DNA of 64,000 nt, from assembly GCF_019352175.1 (NCBI RefSeq), contig NZ_JACBYI010000019.1, positions 1 to 64,000 of the forward strand, given 5' to 3'. The stretch is from Paenibacillus sp. S150. GTDB lineage: Bacteria; Bacillota; Bacilli; Paenibacillales; Paenibacillaceae. Positions 44,418 to 53,639 of the stretch are shown piece after piece. A model generated the notes under the pieces. That model had not been told where the DNA came from and searched no databases. It saw nothing but the letters and a program-made list of their open reading frames with translations. Made by a program: the position numbers and the translations under genes. Numbering within the stretch: the first letter of the stretch is position 1; the number at the start of each line of letters is the position of its first letter.

Positions 44418-44873
44418 TTAGTTGCCGTGGCGGCGAGAAGCCGGCCTTTGCGGACTGCGGCGCTGCGGATTGCTGGGGATGATCTCCCGGGCCGCAGCAG
44501 CCACTTCCTCTTCCAGCACCGGGTCGGCCAGTTCGATAGTCAGGTCATAATACTCGAACGGCTGCTCCGCGTAAGCCTCCAGCCTGCGGGCATAATCCCC
44601 TGCTTCCCCTGCCAGCTTGGCAAGATTGATGCCGAGAGTCTCCGCAGGATACCCCTGCAGCACCTCATGAGCCCGGTTCAGCATGATGAAGCCGCCGCGC
44701 ACATTGTTGTTGCGGAAATGGTACAGCCCTACCGCTGCCTGCAGCAGAGCCTTGTAGAGCGGATCGCGGTTCCGGGCCAGCCATAGCTCTTCAAGCACCT
44801 CATGGCATTCAAAATAATCTCTGTCGCGGTTGAAGTAGACCAGGTAGGCCAGATACAGCGGTTCATAGGCCAT
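44418..44873 (-). CDS. DUF309 domain protein
   Basis: A 151-aa helical protein with the DUF309 motif YFECHEVLEELWLARN (about residues 18-33), whose His/Glu residues may bind metal. ATG at 44873 overlaps the relQ stop by 11 bp; upstream in-frame starts would overlap more. The C-terminal ~20 residues are basic (QRRSPQRPASRRHGN). Function unknown. Confidence 0.85.
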   Translation of the reverse strand: MAYEPLYLAYLVYFNRDRDYFECHEVLEELWLARNRDPLYKALLQAAVGLYHFRNNNVRGGFIMLNRAHEVLQGYPAETLGINLAKLAGEAGDYARRLEAYAEQPFEYYDLTIELADPVLEEEVAAAAREIIPSNPQRRSPQRPASRRHGN

Positions 44874-45675
44874 CCGGCAGACTATCCTTCTTGGCATTCG
44901 ACAGCAGCTCCCGCACATGGTCCAGCAATTCCTTCATGGCTTCCATATCCTGGGCCTGCCAGATTTGATTGAAACGCTCCTGGCTCTCAATCGCTTCATT
45001 GACCAGGTGGTAGAAGTACAGCTGATGGATGGACTTCAGCAGTTGGGTCGTTGTATTTGAATTTTCCTCAAAGGTTTTTTGCGCCTCCAGAATTTCCTCG
45101 CGGATGCTGGACATTTCACTGTCCAGGATAGAAGCGGCCTCCGCTGCCGTCTTCAGGCGCAGCCGCATTTCATCGGGCAGGCTCTCCCGGTATTTATAAT
45201 TCAGGGAATGCTCGATGGTTGCCCAGAAATTCATCGCCAGCGTGCGGATTTGAATCTCGGCGAGCACGATTTTTTGCCCCAGGGCCGTCTGCACGGGATA
45301 TTTAATAATCATATGGAAGCTGCGGTAGCCGCTTTCTTTATAATTGGTGATATAGTCCTTCTCGTAGAGGACTTCCAGATCCTTGCGGGCGCGGATATAT
45401 TCCGCCACTCTGCGGATATCCTCGACGAATTGGCACATGATGCGAATACCGGCGATATCCTCGATTCCCGTTTCCAGATCCTCCATCTTCACATTTAAGC
45501 GCTTGGCCTTCTCAAGTATGCTTGACAGCCGCTTGACGCGTCCGGTTACGAACTCAATCGGCGTATACTCTTCTCTTTTCTTGAGCTCTGCGCGCATGGT
45601 TTTGAATTTAACCTTCAATTCCTCCACAGTTTGTTCATATGGAAGCAAAAATGTTCCCCAGTCCCTGACGTCCAT
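44863..45675 (-). CDS. relQ: Small alarmone synthetase (RelQ/YjbM type)
   Basis: A 270-aa (p)ppGpp synthetase without hydrolase or regulatory domains. Synthetase motifs include GIEDIAGIRIMC, YKESGYRSFHMIIKYP and WATIEHSLNYKY; the C-terminal helices are typical of tetrameric RelQ. ATG at 45675 has AGGAGG 9 nt upstream and is preferred to 45696. The gene follows pyrD by 28 bp and overlaps the DUF309 gene, so alarmone synthesis is linked to pyrimidine synthesis in one unit. Confidence 0.92.
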   Translation of the reverse strand: MDVRDWGTFLLPYEQTVEELKVKFKTMRAELKKREEYTPIEFVTGRVKRLSSILEKAKRLNVKMEDLETGIEDIAGIRIMCQFVEDIRRVAEYIRARKDLEVLYEKDYITNYKESGYRSFHMIIKYPVQTALGQKIVLAEIQIRTLAMNFWATIEHSLNYKYRESLPDEMRLRLKTAAEAASILDSEMSSIREEILEAQKTFEENSNTTTQLLKSIHQLYFYHLVNEAIESQERFNQIWQAQDMEAMKELLDHVRELLSNAKKDSLPDGL

Positions 45676-45703
45676 CGCCTTCGTCCTCCTGTCCATTCAT
45701 CCT

Positions 45704-46798
45704 TCAGTGATGATCAGCGCCCACCGCTTCCAGGATATGAGAGAATCCGTCCCGCCGCAGCAGCTTCCGTAGTCCGGCATGCACCCTGCGGTTAACCTCA
45801 GGTCCTTCATAGATGAGAGCTGTATAGATTTCGACCAGACTCGCGCCTGCCCGGATTTTGTCATAAGCGTCCTGGCCGGTAAAAATACCGCCTGAACCAA
45901 TAATCGGCAGTTTGCCGCCCGTCTGGCGGTAGATTCTGCTGATAATTTCGGTCGAGCGCTCACGCAGCGGCTTGCCGCTGAGGCCCCCTGCTTCCCCCGC
46001 CCTGTCACTTCTCAGCCCTTCGCGGCTGAGCGTGGTGTTCGTGGCAATCACACCGTCCATCCCGGCTCCGGCGATCGTATGTACCATATACTCAAGCTCG
46101 CCATCGCTGACGTCTGGCGCGATTTTGACCAGCAGGCTTTTGGCGAGGCCGCTCTGCTTATGCTGCAGCTCCATTTCCTCCCTGACCTGCGCAAGAAGGT
46201 TCGACAGCTCGCTGCCGTGCTGAAGACTGCGCAAATCCGGCGTATTCGGCGAGCTGATATTGACCACAAAAAAATCACCGTACGGATAAAGCGTACGGAT
46301 ACACTGGCGGTAATCCTCATGCGCCGATTCATTGGGCGTCGTTTTGTTGCGGCCAATGTTGACCGCCACAGGAATCCGGCGTTTCTTCAGCGCCTTGAGC
46401 CGCTGTGCCATCGCTTCGGCGCCTTCATTATTGAAGCCCATCCGGTTGATCAGCGCTTCGTCAGGCAGAAGCCGGAATAGCCGCGGGCTGTCGTTGCCCG
46501 GCTGCCCCTTCGGCGTCACTGTGCCAACTTCCATAAATCCAAAACCGATGGAAGAGAAGCCGCCCACCGCTTCAGCATTCTTATCAAGGCCTGCCGCGAG
46601 CCCCACCGGAGTCGGGAAATGCGTGCCGAACAGGTCCACAGCAAGGTCCTTGGTTTCAGGGACGCCGTACATGAGCCGCATCGCACTGCTCCCGCCGGGC
46701 ACCAGATCTGCCTTGTTCAGTCCGCCAATGACGAGATGATGCGCTTTTTCCGGGTCCATTTTAAAAAAAACAGGTTTGCCTAAATATCGATACAGCAC
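45704..46798 (-). CDS. pyrD: Quinone-dependent dihydroorotate dehydrogenase (class 2)
   Basis: A 364-aa flavoenzyme of pyrimidine synthesis. The N-terminus YRYLGKPVFFKMDPEKAHH is the class-2 membrane-associating helix region. FMN/orotate motifs include VNISSPNTPDLRSL and, near the C-terminus, IGSGGIFTGQDAYDKI. The start is GTG at 46798 with AAGGAG 8 nt upstream; the open frame runs much further to 47143 but the extra part is not conserved-looking. Located outside any pyr operon. Confidence 0.9.
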   Translation of the reverse strand: MLYRYLGKPVFFKMDPEKAHHLVIGGLNKADLVPGGSSAMRLMYGVPETKDLAVDLFGTHFPTPVGLAAGLDKNAEAVGGFSSIGFGFMEVGTVTPKGQPGNDSPRLFRLLPDEALINRMGFNNEGAEAMAQRLKALKKRRIPVAVNIGRNKTTPNESAHEDYRQCIRTLYPYGDFFVVNISSPNTPDLRSLQHGSELSNLLAQVREEMELQHKQSGLAKSLLVKIAPDVSDGELEYMVHTIAGAGMDGVIATNTTLSREGLRSDRAGEAGGLSGKPLRERSTEIISRIYRQTGGKLPIIGSGGIFTGQDAYDKIRAGASLVEIYTALIYEGPEVNRRVHAGLRKLLRRDGFSHILEAVGADHH

Positions 46799-47009
46799 CG
46801 TTCTCGCTCCTTCAAAGGGAACCCTCAATGATGCCGGGTGAATCCCCGATTCTGTAGGTTTCTTCTTAATTTTAGCCGTTTCCGGGGGAAAAGAAAAGTT
46901 TTTTACCGGACGGTGCTTCAGAGCGGATTGCAGAGTATAGTAATTTTCCTGTAAACGCATTACAATGTAAGGGTAATCAACGATAAAGAGAGAAAGAAGG
47001 ATGACCGCT

Positions 47010-47147
47010 ATGTCCACAAAGCGCAAACCCCCGACATTGCAGCAGAAGAAAGAAGAAGTCAACCGCAAAGCAATTCTATGGATCGGTGCCAGTCTGGTAC
47101 TCCTTATTCTTCTGATTATTGTTTTATTTATAGTTGCAGGCAATTAA
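47010..47147 (+). CDS. Small single-span membrane protein
   Basis: A 45-aa peptide: a basic N-terminus (MSTKRKPPTLQQKKEEVNRK) is followed by one hydrophobic helix (ILWIGASLVLLILLIIVLFI). ATG at 47010 has GAAGG 9 nt upstream; ATG at 47001 is the alternative. It is convergent with the L,D-transpeptidase gene and overlaps its stop codon by 4 bp. Function unknown. Confidence 0.7.
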   Translation: MSTKRKPPTLQQKKEEVNRKAILWIGASLVLLILLIIVLFIVAGN

Positions 47148-48592
47148 TCCAGCCAATGGTAGACCTTGTTGGGGTTGGTCTGATCCAGCGGTGTGCCGGA
47201 CGGGAAACGTTCCCCTGGCAGCAGCACCTCTTCAGGCAGGACCCCTTTGGTAATCCGGACTTTCGTTCCCATCGGCACCATCGCGAACAGCTCTTCCGCA
47301 TCCTCCCGTTCCATGCGGATACAGCCCAGTGACTCATCCCTGCCGATGCTGTCCGGCTCGTTCGTGCCATGAATCGCATAATTGGTGTCCGAGAGCTGCA
47401 TGCCGCGGCTGCCGAACTCCCCGTTGTCGCGCCCATTAGGATTGACCACCTTGTCAGAGATCGCAAACTCCCCTTCCGGTGTCCTGTCGCCCCCAAGGCC
47501 AACCTCATAGTTCCGCAGAATAATACTGCCGCTGGTTACTGCCAGGCGGTAATTTTGTTTATCCACGATGATGGTAAGCGGGCTGTCAAAAAAGGGCGGC
47601 TGCGCCTCATTCCCGCTGTCCGCTTCAATGTTCCCTCCCCCTCCGTCTTCAGCCTTGCTCTCCGTTGCCGCGGGCGCAGAAGGCTGCGGGGTGGATGACG
47701 GCGACTGCGGAGCCGGCAGAGATGCGGCCGCAGCACGCAGCGCGGTGAACTCTTTCTTCATGAGCGGAGTCGCTGCGCCCATATAGTTCCCCGGAAAAGG
47801 CCTGGTCAGCTCCGCCAGCGATTCCGGCAACGCCCCCTTGCTGCTCTTATAGGAATGCATGGCGCTCCAGAGCGCCGCCAGCTCCTCCTGCCGGTCCTGC
47901 CAGGACGCCGCCTGCTTCTTCAGCTCTCCTGCTTCCGGCGGCTCACAGGCACAGACAGCGGGATCGTAAGACTGGTATACAAGCTGTCCCTTCTTACTCT
48001 TCTCAATGGTAGCGGCAAGGGGCAGATTCTTCTTCCATACCAGCCAGTTCCCCGACCTCTTCATGGTCAGCAGAGCCGTTGCGGGAGCTGCTGCCTGGCT
48101 CTGCATAATCCTGGCCATTGCCTGGCCGGCCGAGGCTGCACCTTCACCTGCCGCCGTGAAACCGGCTGCCGCAGGTATCGGCGGCTCTGCCTCATCCGTT
48201 TCCGGCACCGCAACCGCCGGCTCCTCCAGGCCTTCGGCGGCAATCTCCGGAGCTGGCTCAACCGCTTCTCCCGGACTTACACCGGGGGCTGCCGCCGCCG
48301 GGATCAGCACCAGCAGAAGCAGCATCACCGCCAGCACTGCCCGGCGAAGCCTCAGCGTGGATTCATGCCGCTGCCGGTCTGCACTGAGCAGCCCTTTTTC
48401 ATATTCACGAAGCATTTCTGCCGGTACCTTGCTGTGCTCAAAGGCTTCATATATTTCACCTGCCTGGTTGAAGCAATAGTTAGCCTTCCCATGCTGGCCG
48501 TTCTTATAATATTCCTTACCAAGCAAGTACCATGCCATTTTGTTATCAGGGTGCAGCTGGACATAGGCTTTGAGATGCTGCGAATTTTTCAT
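47144..48592 (-). CDS. L,D-transpeptidase with TPR-like N-terminus and membrane anchor
   Basis: A 482-aa protein. A cytoplasmic N-terminal helical repeat (about residues 8-50, AWYLLGKEYYKNGQHGKANY, TPR-like) is followed by one membrane helix (about 83-103), a long Pro/Ala/Glu-rich extracytoplasmic linker and a C-terminal YkuD domain with IHGTNEPDSIGRDESLGCIR, the His and Cys of catalysis. It would cross-link peptidoglycan outside the membrane. The start has GGAGG 5 nt upstream. The cytoplasmic TPR on a transpeptidase is unusual. Confidence 0.9.
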   Translation of the reverse strand: MKNSQHLKAYVQLHPDNKMAWYLLGKEYYKNGQHGKANYCFNQAGEIYEAFEHSKVPAEMLREYEKGLLSADRQRHESTLRLRRAVLAVMLLLLVLIPAAAAPGVSPGEAVEPAPEIAAEGLEEPAVAVPETDEAEPPIPAAAGFTAAGEGAASAGQAMARIMQSQAAAPATALLTMKRSGNWLVWKKNLPLAATIEKSKKGQLVYQSYDPAVCACEPPEAGELKKQAASWQDRQEELAALWSAMHSYKSSKGALPESLAELTRPFPGNYMGAATPLMKKEFTALRAAAASLPAPQSPSSTPQPSAPAATESKAEDGGGGNIEADSGNEAQPPFFDSPLTIIVDKQNYRLAVTSGSIILRNYEVGLGGDRTPEGEFAISDKVVNPNGRDNGEFGSRGMQLSDTNYAIHGTNEPDSIGRDESLGCIRMEREDAEELFAMVPMGTKVRITKGVLPEEVLLPGERFPSGTPLDQTNPNKVYHWLD

Positions 48593-48650
48593 CGGGGCCT
48601 CCGCGGGTTATGAGTTACTTTAGTCTTTATATTTTATATCGGCTGATTCA

Positions 48651-48701
48651 AGAAAAAAAGACATCCCCAGCCGCATTTATCGCAGCCGTGAGATGTCTTT
48701 A
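48651..48701 (-). terminator. Terminator of the ferredoxin gene
   Basis: On the minus strand AAAGACATC / GATGTCTTT encloses a GC-rich loop with its own small stem, followed by TTTTTCTT. Confidence 0.7.
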
Positions 48702-48774
48702 TGGAAAATATAAGGACCAAATTGCACCTGCACCGGGCCCTTATATTTGGCGCAGATACGAATACCCTGGGGTA

Positions 48775-49017
48775 TCAGCCTTCTTTGTTAAAAGGCGCGT
48801 CCGCAATTTTGATGGAGTCCGTAGGACATCCATCGGCAGAATCCTGCAGATCATCGAACAGATCGTCGGGAATCTCGGTTACACCGTGGTTGCCGTCATT
48901 CTCGTAAATTACTTCCGCCAAGCCTTCGTCATCGTAATCAAAAATATCAGGGGCCGTTGCTCCGCAAGCACCGCATGCGATGCAGGTATCTTTTTCGACC
49001 CAAGTGTATTTAGCCAT
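48775..49017 (-). CDS. 4Fe-4S ferredoxin
   Basis: An 80-aa acidic ferredoxin of Bacillus type. CxxCxxC is at Cys12, 15 and 18, with the distal Cys64 before Pro, giving one [4Fe-4S] cluster. An electron carrier for cytoplasmic redox enzymes. GGGAGGCAGAGAAGAA precedes the ATG. It is a single gene with its own terminator. Confidence 0.93.
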   Translation of the reverse strand: MAKYTWVEKDTCIACGACGATAPDIFDYDDEGLAEVIYENDGNHGVTEIPDDLFDDLQDSADGCPTDSIKIADAPFNKEG

Positions 49018-49177
49018 TTCTTCTCTGCCTCCCGTTGAACAATCCAGCGCCGCAGTAGCAGCCTGTTATTTTTCTCATATTAATATAAATAGAATACAAT
49101 TTCAATGAATTTTCAGCATATTTCCATTTTATCCGCATCATGCAGAGCGGCAAGCGCCCAATGGAACAGTGCATTGT

Positions 49178-50542
49178 TCACTCATCCGCAGGGTCCACCT
49201 TGTGAAGATTGTCCTTCTGCAGAGACGTTCCCCGCTCCTTGTGGTTGCGCAGGCGCGCCGAATGGCTGTCGCTGAGCATCCCCGCCGTGAGCACCGCGTT
49301 CTCGCCGAACTTGTTGCGCAGCATGTCCATCGTTTTGTTAAGCGACTCTTTCCTTGGCTGGCGTTCATAATCGAACAGATCCAGCTGGATTGCGGAGTCT
49401 TCTTTGGCGGTCAGCCCCTGCAGGGTGACGCCCAGCAGCCTCACAGGCTTATCGCCCTTCCAATGCCGCGCAAACTGCTCACAGACGGCCTTGTAGATGT
49501 CCTCGGCGCTTTCCGTAGGAGTCTCCAGCTGGCGGGAGCGCGTGATCGTCTTCATATCCGGCGTGCGGATCGTAAGCTGTACTCCCGCCGCCACCAAGCC
49601 CTGCTTCCGCAGCCGCCGGGCCACCTGGTCGCTCAGATTCAGCAGAATGGGCCTCGCTTCGGCTAATCCGACAACATCACTTGGAAGCGTCGTGGTATGC
49701 CCGATGGACTTGCTCTGCTCCCGTTCAGGATTCACGACGCCATGATCGATCCCGTTGCCCGCACGCTTCAGCCATGCGCCCATTACGCCAAAATGCTCAA
49801 TGAGCATCCGCTCGTCCGCCGCTGCCAGCTGCCCGATGCTGTAAATGCCAAGCTTACGGAGCTTCTCTGCCGTTTTGCCGCCGATGCCAAACATCTCATT
49901 GCAGGGCTTATGCCACAGAATCTCCGGGACATCGCGCAGCCGCAGCACCGAAATGCCGCTTGGCTTCTTCAGATCGGAAGCGATCTTCGCCAGCAGCTTA
50001 TTGGGGGCAATCCCAATGGAGCATGGCAGCCCCAGCTCCTCCATAATGCGCCGCTGAATCGCTTCGGCAATACCCAGCGGCGTCCCGAATTGCCGTGAAC
50101 CGGTAATGTCGAGATAGCATTCATCTATCGAGACGGCTTCCAGAAGTGGAGTATAGCTGTACGCAATCTGCATAAAAGCATTTGAATATTTGCGGTACAG
50201 ATGAAAATTCGGCTTAATTAATAGAAGGGAAGGACAAATACGCAGCGCCTTTTGCACCTGCATTCCCGTTGAAATCCCCAGCCGGCGGGCAGCGTAGGAG
50301 CAGGTAACGATGATGCCCCTGCGGAGCTCCACGCTTCCGGCTACCGCCGTTGCTTTTCCTTTATATTGATCGGGGTCTTCCGCCTCATGCACAGAGCAGT
50401 AAAAAGCATTCATATCCACATGCAGAATAACCCTGCCGCTTGCCGGATAATATTGATCCACATCCTGCACAATATCCACCTTCTTATCTTCAGGGTTTCC
50501 ATTGTCAAATTCAGCATACCTCTTATTCTGCCGCAAGGTCAA
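49178..50542 (-). CDS. dinB: Y-family DNA polymerase (DinB/Pol IV type)
   Basis: A 454-aa translesion polymerase. The catalytic carboxylates are in ILHVDMNAFYCSV and VSIDECYLDIT, followed by the helix-hairpin-helix thumb (EMFGIGGKTAEKLRKLGI) and little-finger domain. The first codon is TTG at 50542, with AGGAGG 11 nt upstream; GTG at 50470 with AAGGTGG upstream is a credible shorter start. No LexA box was recognised upstream. Confidence 0.9.
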   Translation of the reverse strand: MTLRQNKRYAEFDNGNPEDKKVDIVQDVDQYYPASGRVILHVDMNAFYCSVHEAEDPDQYKGKATAVAGSVELRRGIIVTCSYAARRLGISTGMQVQKALRICPSLLLIKPNFHLYRKYSNAFMQIAYSYTPLLEAVSIDECYLDITGSRQFGTPLGIAEAIQRRIMEELGLPCSIGIAPNKLLAKIASDLKKPSGISVLRLRDVPEILWHKPCNEMFGIGGKTAEKLRKLGIYSIGQLAAADERMLIEHFGVMGAWLKRAGNGIDHGVVNPEREQSKSIGHTTTLPSDVVGLAEARPILLNLSDQVARRLRKQGLVAAGVQLTIRTPDMKTITRSRQLETPTESAEDIYKAVCEQFARHWKGDKPVRLLGVTLQGLTAKEDSAIQLDLFDYERQPRKESLNKTMDMLRNKFGENAVLTAGMLSDSHSARLRNHKERGTSLQKDNLHKVDPADE

Positions 50543-50569
50543 CCGGGTAGAAGCCTCCTGTAAAGTTCT

Positions 50570-50600
50570 TTGTTACATTCCCGCGTAAAAATGCTATAAT
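50570..50600 (+). promoter_or_regulatory. Promoter of cimA
   Basis: A consensus TATAAT at 50595-50600 with TTGTTA (19-bp spacing) or TTACAT (16-bp spacing) as -35. It leaves a leader of about 120 nt, in which no T-box specifier hairpin was recognised. Confidence 0.6.
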
Positions 50601-50729
50601 ATAAAAATTCATTTAACTTAACCGCATGCTTTTAAGGCCTGTTCAATCATAATGCATATGCTTTCGAGGCGGTTTTTGCACGAAGCCGTTTCAAGAGGCA
50701 ATGCTCACAAAACTTTTAGGAGGACTCTC

Positions 50730-52349
50730 ATGTCTAAGTCCATTTCCATCTTCGATACGACGTTGCGTGACGGCACCCAAGGTGAAGGCATCAGTCTGTC
50801 GGCGGATGACAAGCTGAAAATCGCCAAGAAACTCGATGATCTGGGTGTCCATTATATTGAAGGTGGCATCCCCGGAAGCAATAACAAAGACATTGAGTTT
50901 TTCAAAAGAGTCAAAGAGCTGTGCTTGAATGCCAAAATCACCGCATTCGGCAGCACCCGGCGCAAGAATTCCATCGCCGAGCATGACGACAACCTGCAAA
51001 GAATGATCGGCGCCGGCGTTCCGGCAGCCACCCTGGTCGGCAAATCCTGGGACTTCCATGTTCATACTGCGCTGCAGACTACCTTGGAGGAGAACCTCGC
51101 CATGATCGGCGAATCGATTGCCTATCTGAAACGCAAGGGCCTTGAGGTCATCTTCGATGCGGAGCATTTCTTCGACGGCTATAAGAATAATCCGGAGTAC
51201 GCTGCAGCCGTCCTGAACGCGGCCCGTGAAGCGGGTGCAGACTGGCTGGTAATGTGCGACACGAACGGCGGAACGCTTCCGAATGAGATTCATGAAATCG
51301 TGTCCGGCATGGCTTTACAGCTCTCCGGAGCGTCCCTCGGCATTCATACCCATAACGACTGCGAGCTCGCAGTCGCCAACGCACTCAGTGCGATCAGCGC
51401 AGGCGCCCGGCAGGTGCAGGGTACAATCAACGGCTACGGCGAGCGCTGTGGAAATGCCAATCTGTGCTCCATTATTCCCACCCTGCAGATCAAAATGGGG
51501 TATCACTGCATCCCGGGCGATTCATTGCCGCAGCTTACCAATACTGCCCACTTCATCAGCGAGGTTGCCAATGTGAACCTGCCGGTGAACCAGCCCTATG
51601 TAGGCAACGCCGCATTTGCCCACAAGGGCGGAATCCATGTATCGGCAATCCTGCGTGATTCCCGCACCTATGAGCATATCGCTCCGGAGCTGGTCGGCAA
51701 TAAGCAAAGGGTGTTGGTGTCAGAGCTGGCAGGCCAGAGCAACGTCCTGTCCAAGGCCCAGGATATGGGCCTAAGCCTTGATCCAAGCAGCGAGCAGGCC
51801 CGCAAGGTGATCGACAGAATCAAAAATCTGGAGCATCAGGGCTATCAATTTGAAGGCGCGGACGCCTCCCTTGAGCTGCTCCTGCGGGAAGCCACCGGTG
51901 AAATGAACGAGCTGTTCAGCTTCGAATCCTTCAAGATGCTTGTCGAGAAAACAGCCGGCAGCCCCGTCGTCTCCGAGGCATTCGTCAAGCTCCGCGTCGG
52001 CGGCGAGAACCTCTATACCGCAGCTGAAGGCAATGGTCCGGTCAACGCGCTGGATAATGCGCTGCGCAAGGCGCTGCTCACCTACTTCCCGCAGTTGAAA
52101 GACATGCATCTCTCCGACTATAAGGTGCGTGTGCTTGACGAGAAGGATCAGACAGCCGCGAAGGTGCGCGTGCTGATTGAATCCAAGGATTACAATAACA
52201 CCTGGAGCACCGTTGGGGTGTCCAGCAATGTGATTGAAGCAAGCTGGGAAGCGCTGGTGGACAGTATGCGCTACGCGCTGCTCGGTCAGATTTCGCTGGA
52301 GAACAGCAACGAGACAAGCGGCGAGCCCAGAGGGCTTGTGAATCACTAG
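50730..52349 (+). CDS. cimA: (R)-citramalate synthase
   Basis: A 539-aa DRE-TIM enzyme of the citramalate/isopropylmalate synthase family, forming citramalate from pyruvate and acetyl-CoA for isoleucine synthesis. IFDTTLRDGTQGEG is at the N-terminus, the metal-binding HTHNDCELAV is near residue 208, NGYGERCGNANL is near 245, and a C-terminal LeuA-type regulatory domain lies from about 410. ATG at 50730 has a perfect TTAGGAGG upstream; the frame upstream to 50652 has no site. Single gene with terminator. Confidence 0.92.
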   Translation: MSKSISIFDTTLRDGTQGEGISLSADDKLKIAKKLDDLGVHYIEGGIPGSNNKDIEFFKRVKELCLNAKITAFGSTRRKNSIAEHDDNLQRMIGAGVPAATLVGKSWDFHVHTALQTTLEENLAMIGESIAYLKRKGLEVIFDAEHFFDGYKNNPEYAAAVLNAAREAGADWLVMCDTNGGTLPNEIHEIVSGMALQLSGASLGIHTHNDCELAVANALSAISAGARQVQGTINGYGERCGNANLCSIIPTLQIKMGYHCIPGDSLPQLTNTAHFISEVANVNLPVNQPYVGNAAFAHKGGIHVSAILRDSRTYEHIAPELVGNKQRVLVSELAGQSNVLSKAQDMGLSLDPSSEQARKVIDRIKNLEHQGYQFEGADASLELLLREATGEMNELFSFESFKMLVEKTAGSPVVSEAFVKLRVGGENLYTAAEGNGPVNALDNALRKALLTYFPQLKDMHLSDYKVRVLDEKDQTAAKVRVLIESKDYNNTWSTVGVSSNVIEASWEALVDSMRYALLGQISLENSNETSGEPRGLVNH

Positions 52350-52389
52350 TACGGATGTACAAGGATTTTCTTACTTTAGCCAGTCAAGA

Positions 52390-52438
52390 CAAAAGCCCCT
52401 CGCAGCCGGGAATATCCCGCATTGCAGAGGGGCTTTGC
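52390..52438. terminator. Bidirectional terminator between cimA and the TlpA-like gene
   Basis: AAAGCCCCTC / GAGGGGCTTT with an inner CGGGA / TCCCG hairpin. On the minus strand it is followed by TTGTCTT. Confidence 0.75.
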
Positions 52439-52466
52439 AGCCTTGCCGTTTCGCACAGCCGCCGGT

Positions 52467-53030
52467 TCACGAGCCTGTAAGGGTGATAATTTTCTGTTCA
52501 AGCTCTTCAGGAGACAGAAGACCCAGAATCACCTCGGAGATCACTCCGTTTTTGTCTACCAGTACATTGGTGGGAAAGACTGCCCCTTTGTATTTGTCGA
52601 AGACCTCGCCCTTAAGATCATACATAATGGGGAACGTCAGCACATACTTCCTGACAAAACGTTCCGCGTTAGGCTTATAATCCTGGCTGGTCACGTTAAT
52701 CCCGTAAATATCAAGCACATTTTTGTATTTCAACGCCAGCGCATTCAGCGCCGGCGCCTCCTGCTGGCAAGGACCGCACCAGGAAGCCCAGAAATTCAGC
52801 AGCACCGCCTTCTCCCTTGCGCCTCCAACAGAGTAGCTGTGCCCGCCCTCCTGCAGGGAGAAGGCCGGTGCCAGCAATCCGGCATTGGCGCCGCTCTCCG
52901 GCCTGGAGGTTTGCTGCTGAATGGCCGGAACCGATTCCGGATCAGATTTCGCCATATGCTCTACCGCCAGAAACGCCAAAAAAACAATGACGGCCATCAC
53001 CGTTACATTTCGCTTATTCGCAGCTTTCAT
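52467..53030 (-). CDS. Membrane-anchored TlpA/ResA-like thiol-disulfide oxidoreductase
   Basis: A 187-aa protein. The N-terminal helix (VTVMAVIVFLAFLAVEH) anchors it, and a thioredoxin fold outside the membrane follows with WASWCGPCQ (Cys85, Cys88) and the cis-Pro loop GAVFPTNVLVD. Probably reduces disulfides in extracytoplasmic proteins, as ResA does for cytochrome c apoproteins. No cytochrome genes adjoin it. Confidence 0.9.
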   Translation of the reverse strand: MKAANKRNVTVMAVIVFLAFLAVEHMAKSDPESVPAIQQQTSRPESGANAGLLAPAFSLQEGGHSYSVGGAREKAVLLNFWASWCGPCQQEAPALNALALKYKNVLDIYGINVTSQDYKPNAERFVRKYVLTFPIMYDLKGEVFDKYKGAVFPTNVLVDKNGVISEVILGLLSPEELEQKIITLTGS

Positions 53031-53168
53031 AGAGGGTCTGTCCTTTGCAAGTAGGATGGTTTGCTCCTATTGTACCCTCATCGGGCTCAGTTTCAAACCA
53101 ACCATTATCTGCAAAAAAAAGAGGATTCCGTCGAAGACGAAACCCTATGAAGAGAGAGGGGTGAACAA

Positions 53169-53639
53169 GTGACAGCATTCCAGGGAAAAATCCAGCCGAT
53201 TAAGCTGAATGCCTCCGTACAGCATGTGCTGGGGAAGCACTTGCTGACCTGTTATCCACATGAAGCATGCGGAGTCCTGCTGGGTGCTGCCGCAGCGGGA
53301 GGCATGCGCATTGAAGGCTATTTGCCCATGCGCAACGTAGCGCCTGACCCGCTGCATGCATTTGTCCCCGACCCTCAGGAATGGGTGGCAGCACTCTATC
53401 TTGCCCCCGCTCCTGTCGGTTTGTTTCATTCACATCCCCATTCAGCACCTTGGCCTTCCAGTGCAGATATCCAGGGACTTCCGTCACTTGGCTCCGAGTT
53501 CCAGGTCTATCTGATTGGATCTCCCGGATCGAAGGACGGTGCTCCCCTCTCCCTGAACGGGTTCTACATCCATCGGGAGCACGGGCCTTCGGGTAAGCTG
53601 AGCTGCGAGCTGCTGCCTTCCTCCATCACGCTCTGCTGA
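53169..53639 (+). CDS. JAMM/Mov34-family metalloprotein
   Basis: A 156-aa JAB1/MPN domain protein. The zinc site is complete: Glu32 in CYPHEACGVLLG, His87, His89, then Ser97 and Asp100 (HSHPHSAPWPSSAD). Bacterial members act as peptidases or in cysteine/cofactor sulfur metabolism; no ThiS- or ubiquitin-like partner is adjacent here. The start is GTG at 53169. Its 3' end overlaps the convergent exonuclease gene by 14 bp. Confidence 0.85.
   Translation: MTAFQGKIQPIKLNASVQHVLGKHLLTCYPHEACGVLLGAAAAGGMRIEGYLPMRNVAPDPLHAFVPDPQEWVAALYLAPAPVGLFHSHPHSAPWPSSADIQGLPSLGSEFQVYLIGSPGSKDGAPLSLNGFYIHREHGPSGKLSCELLPSSITLC

Noticed and set aside
45704..47143. Longer pyrD start with 115 extra residues
   Set aside because: The GTG at 46798 has a proper ribosome site and gives the normal class-2 length; the extension looks non-coding and overlaps the opposite-strand small gene.
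50601..50729. T-box leader upstream of cimA
   Set aside because: The leader is only about 120 nt and no specifier loop or T-box sequence was recognised.
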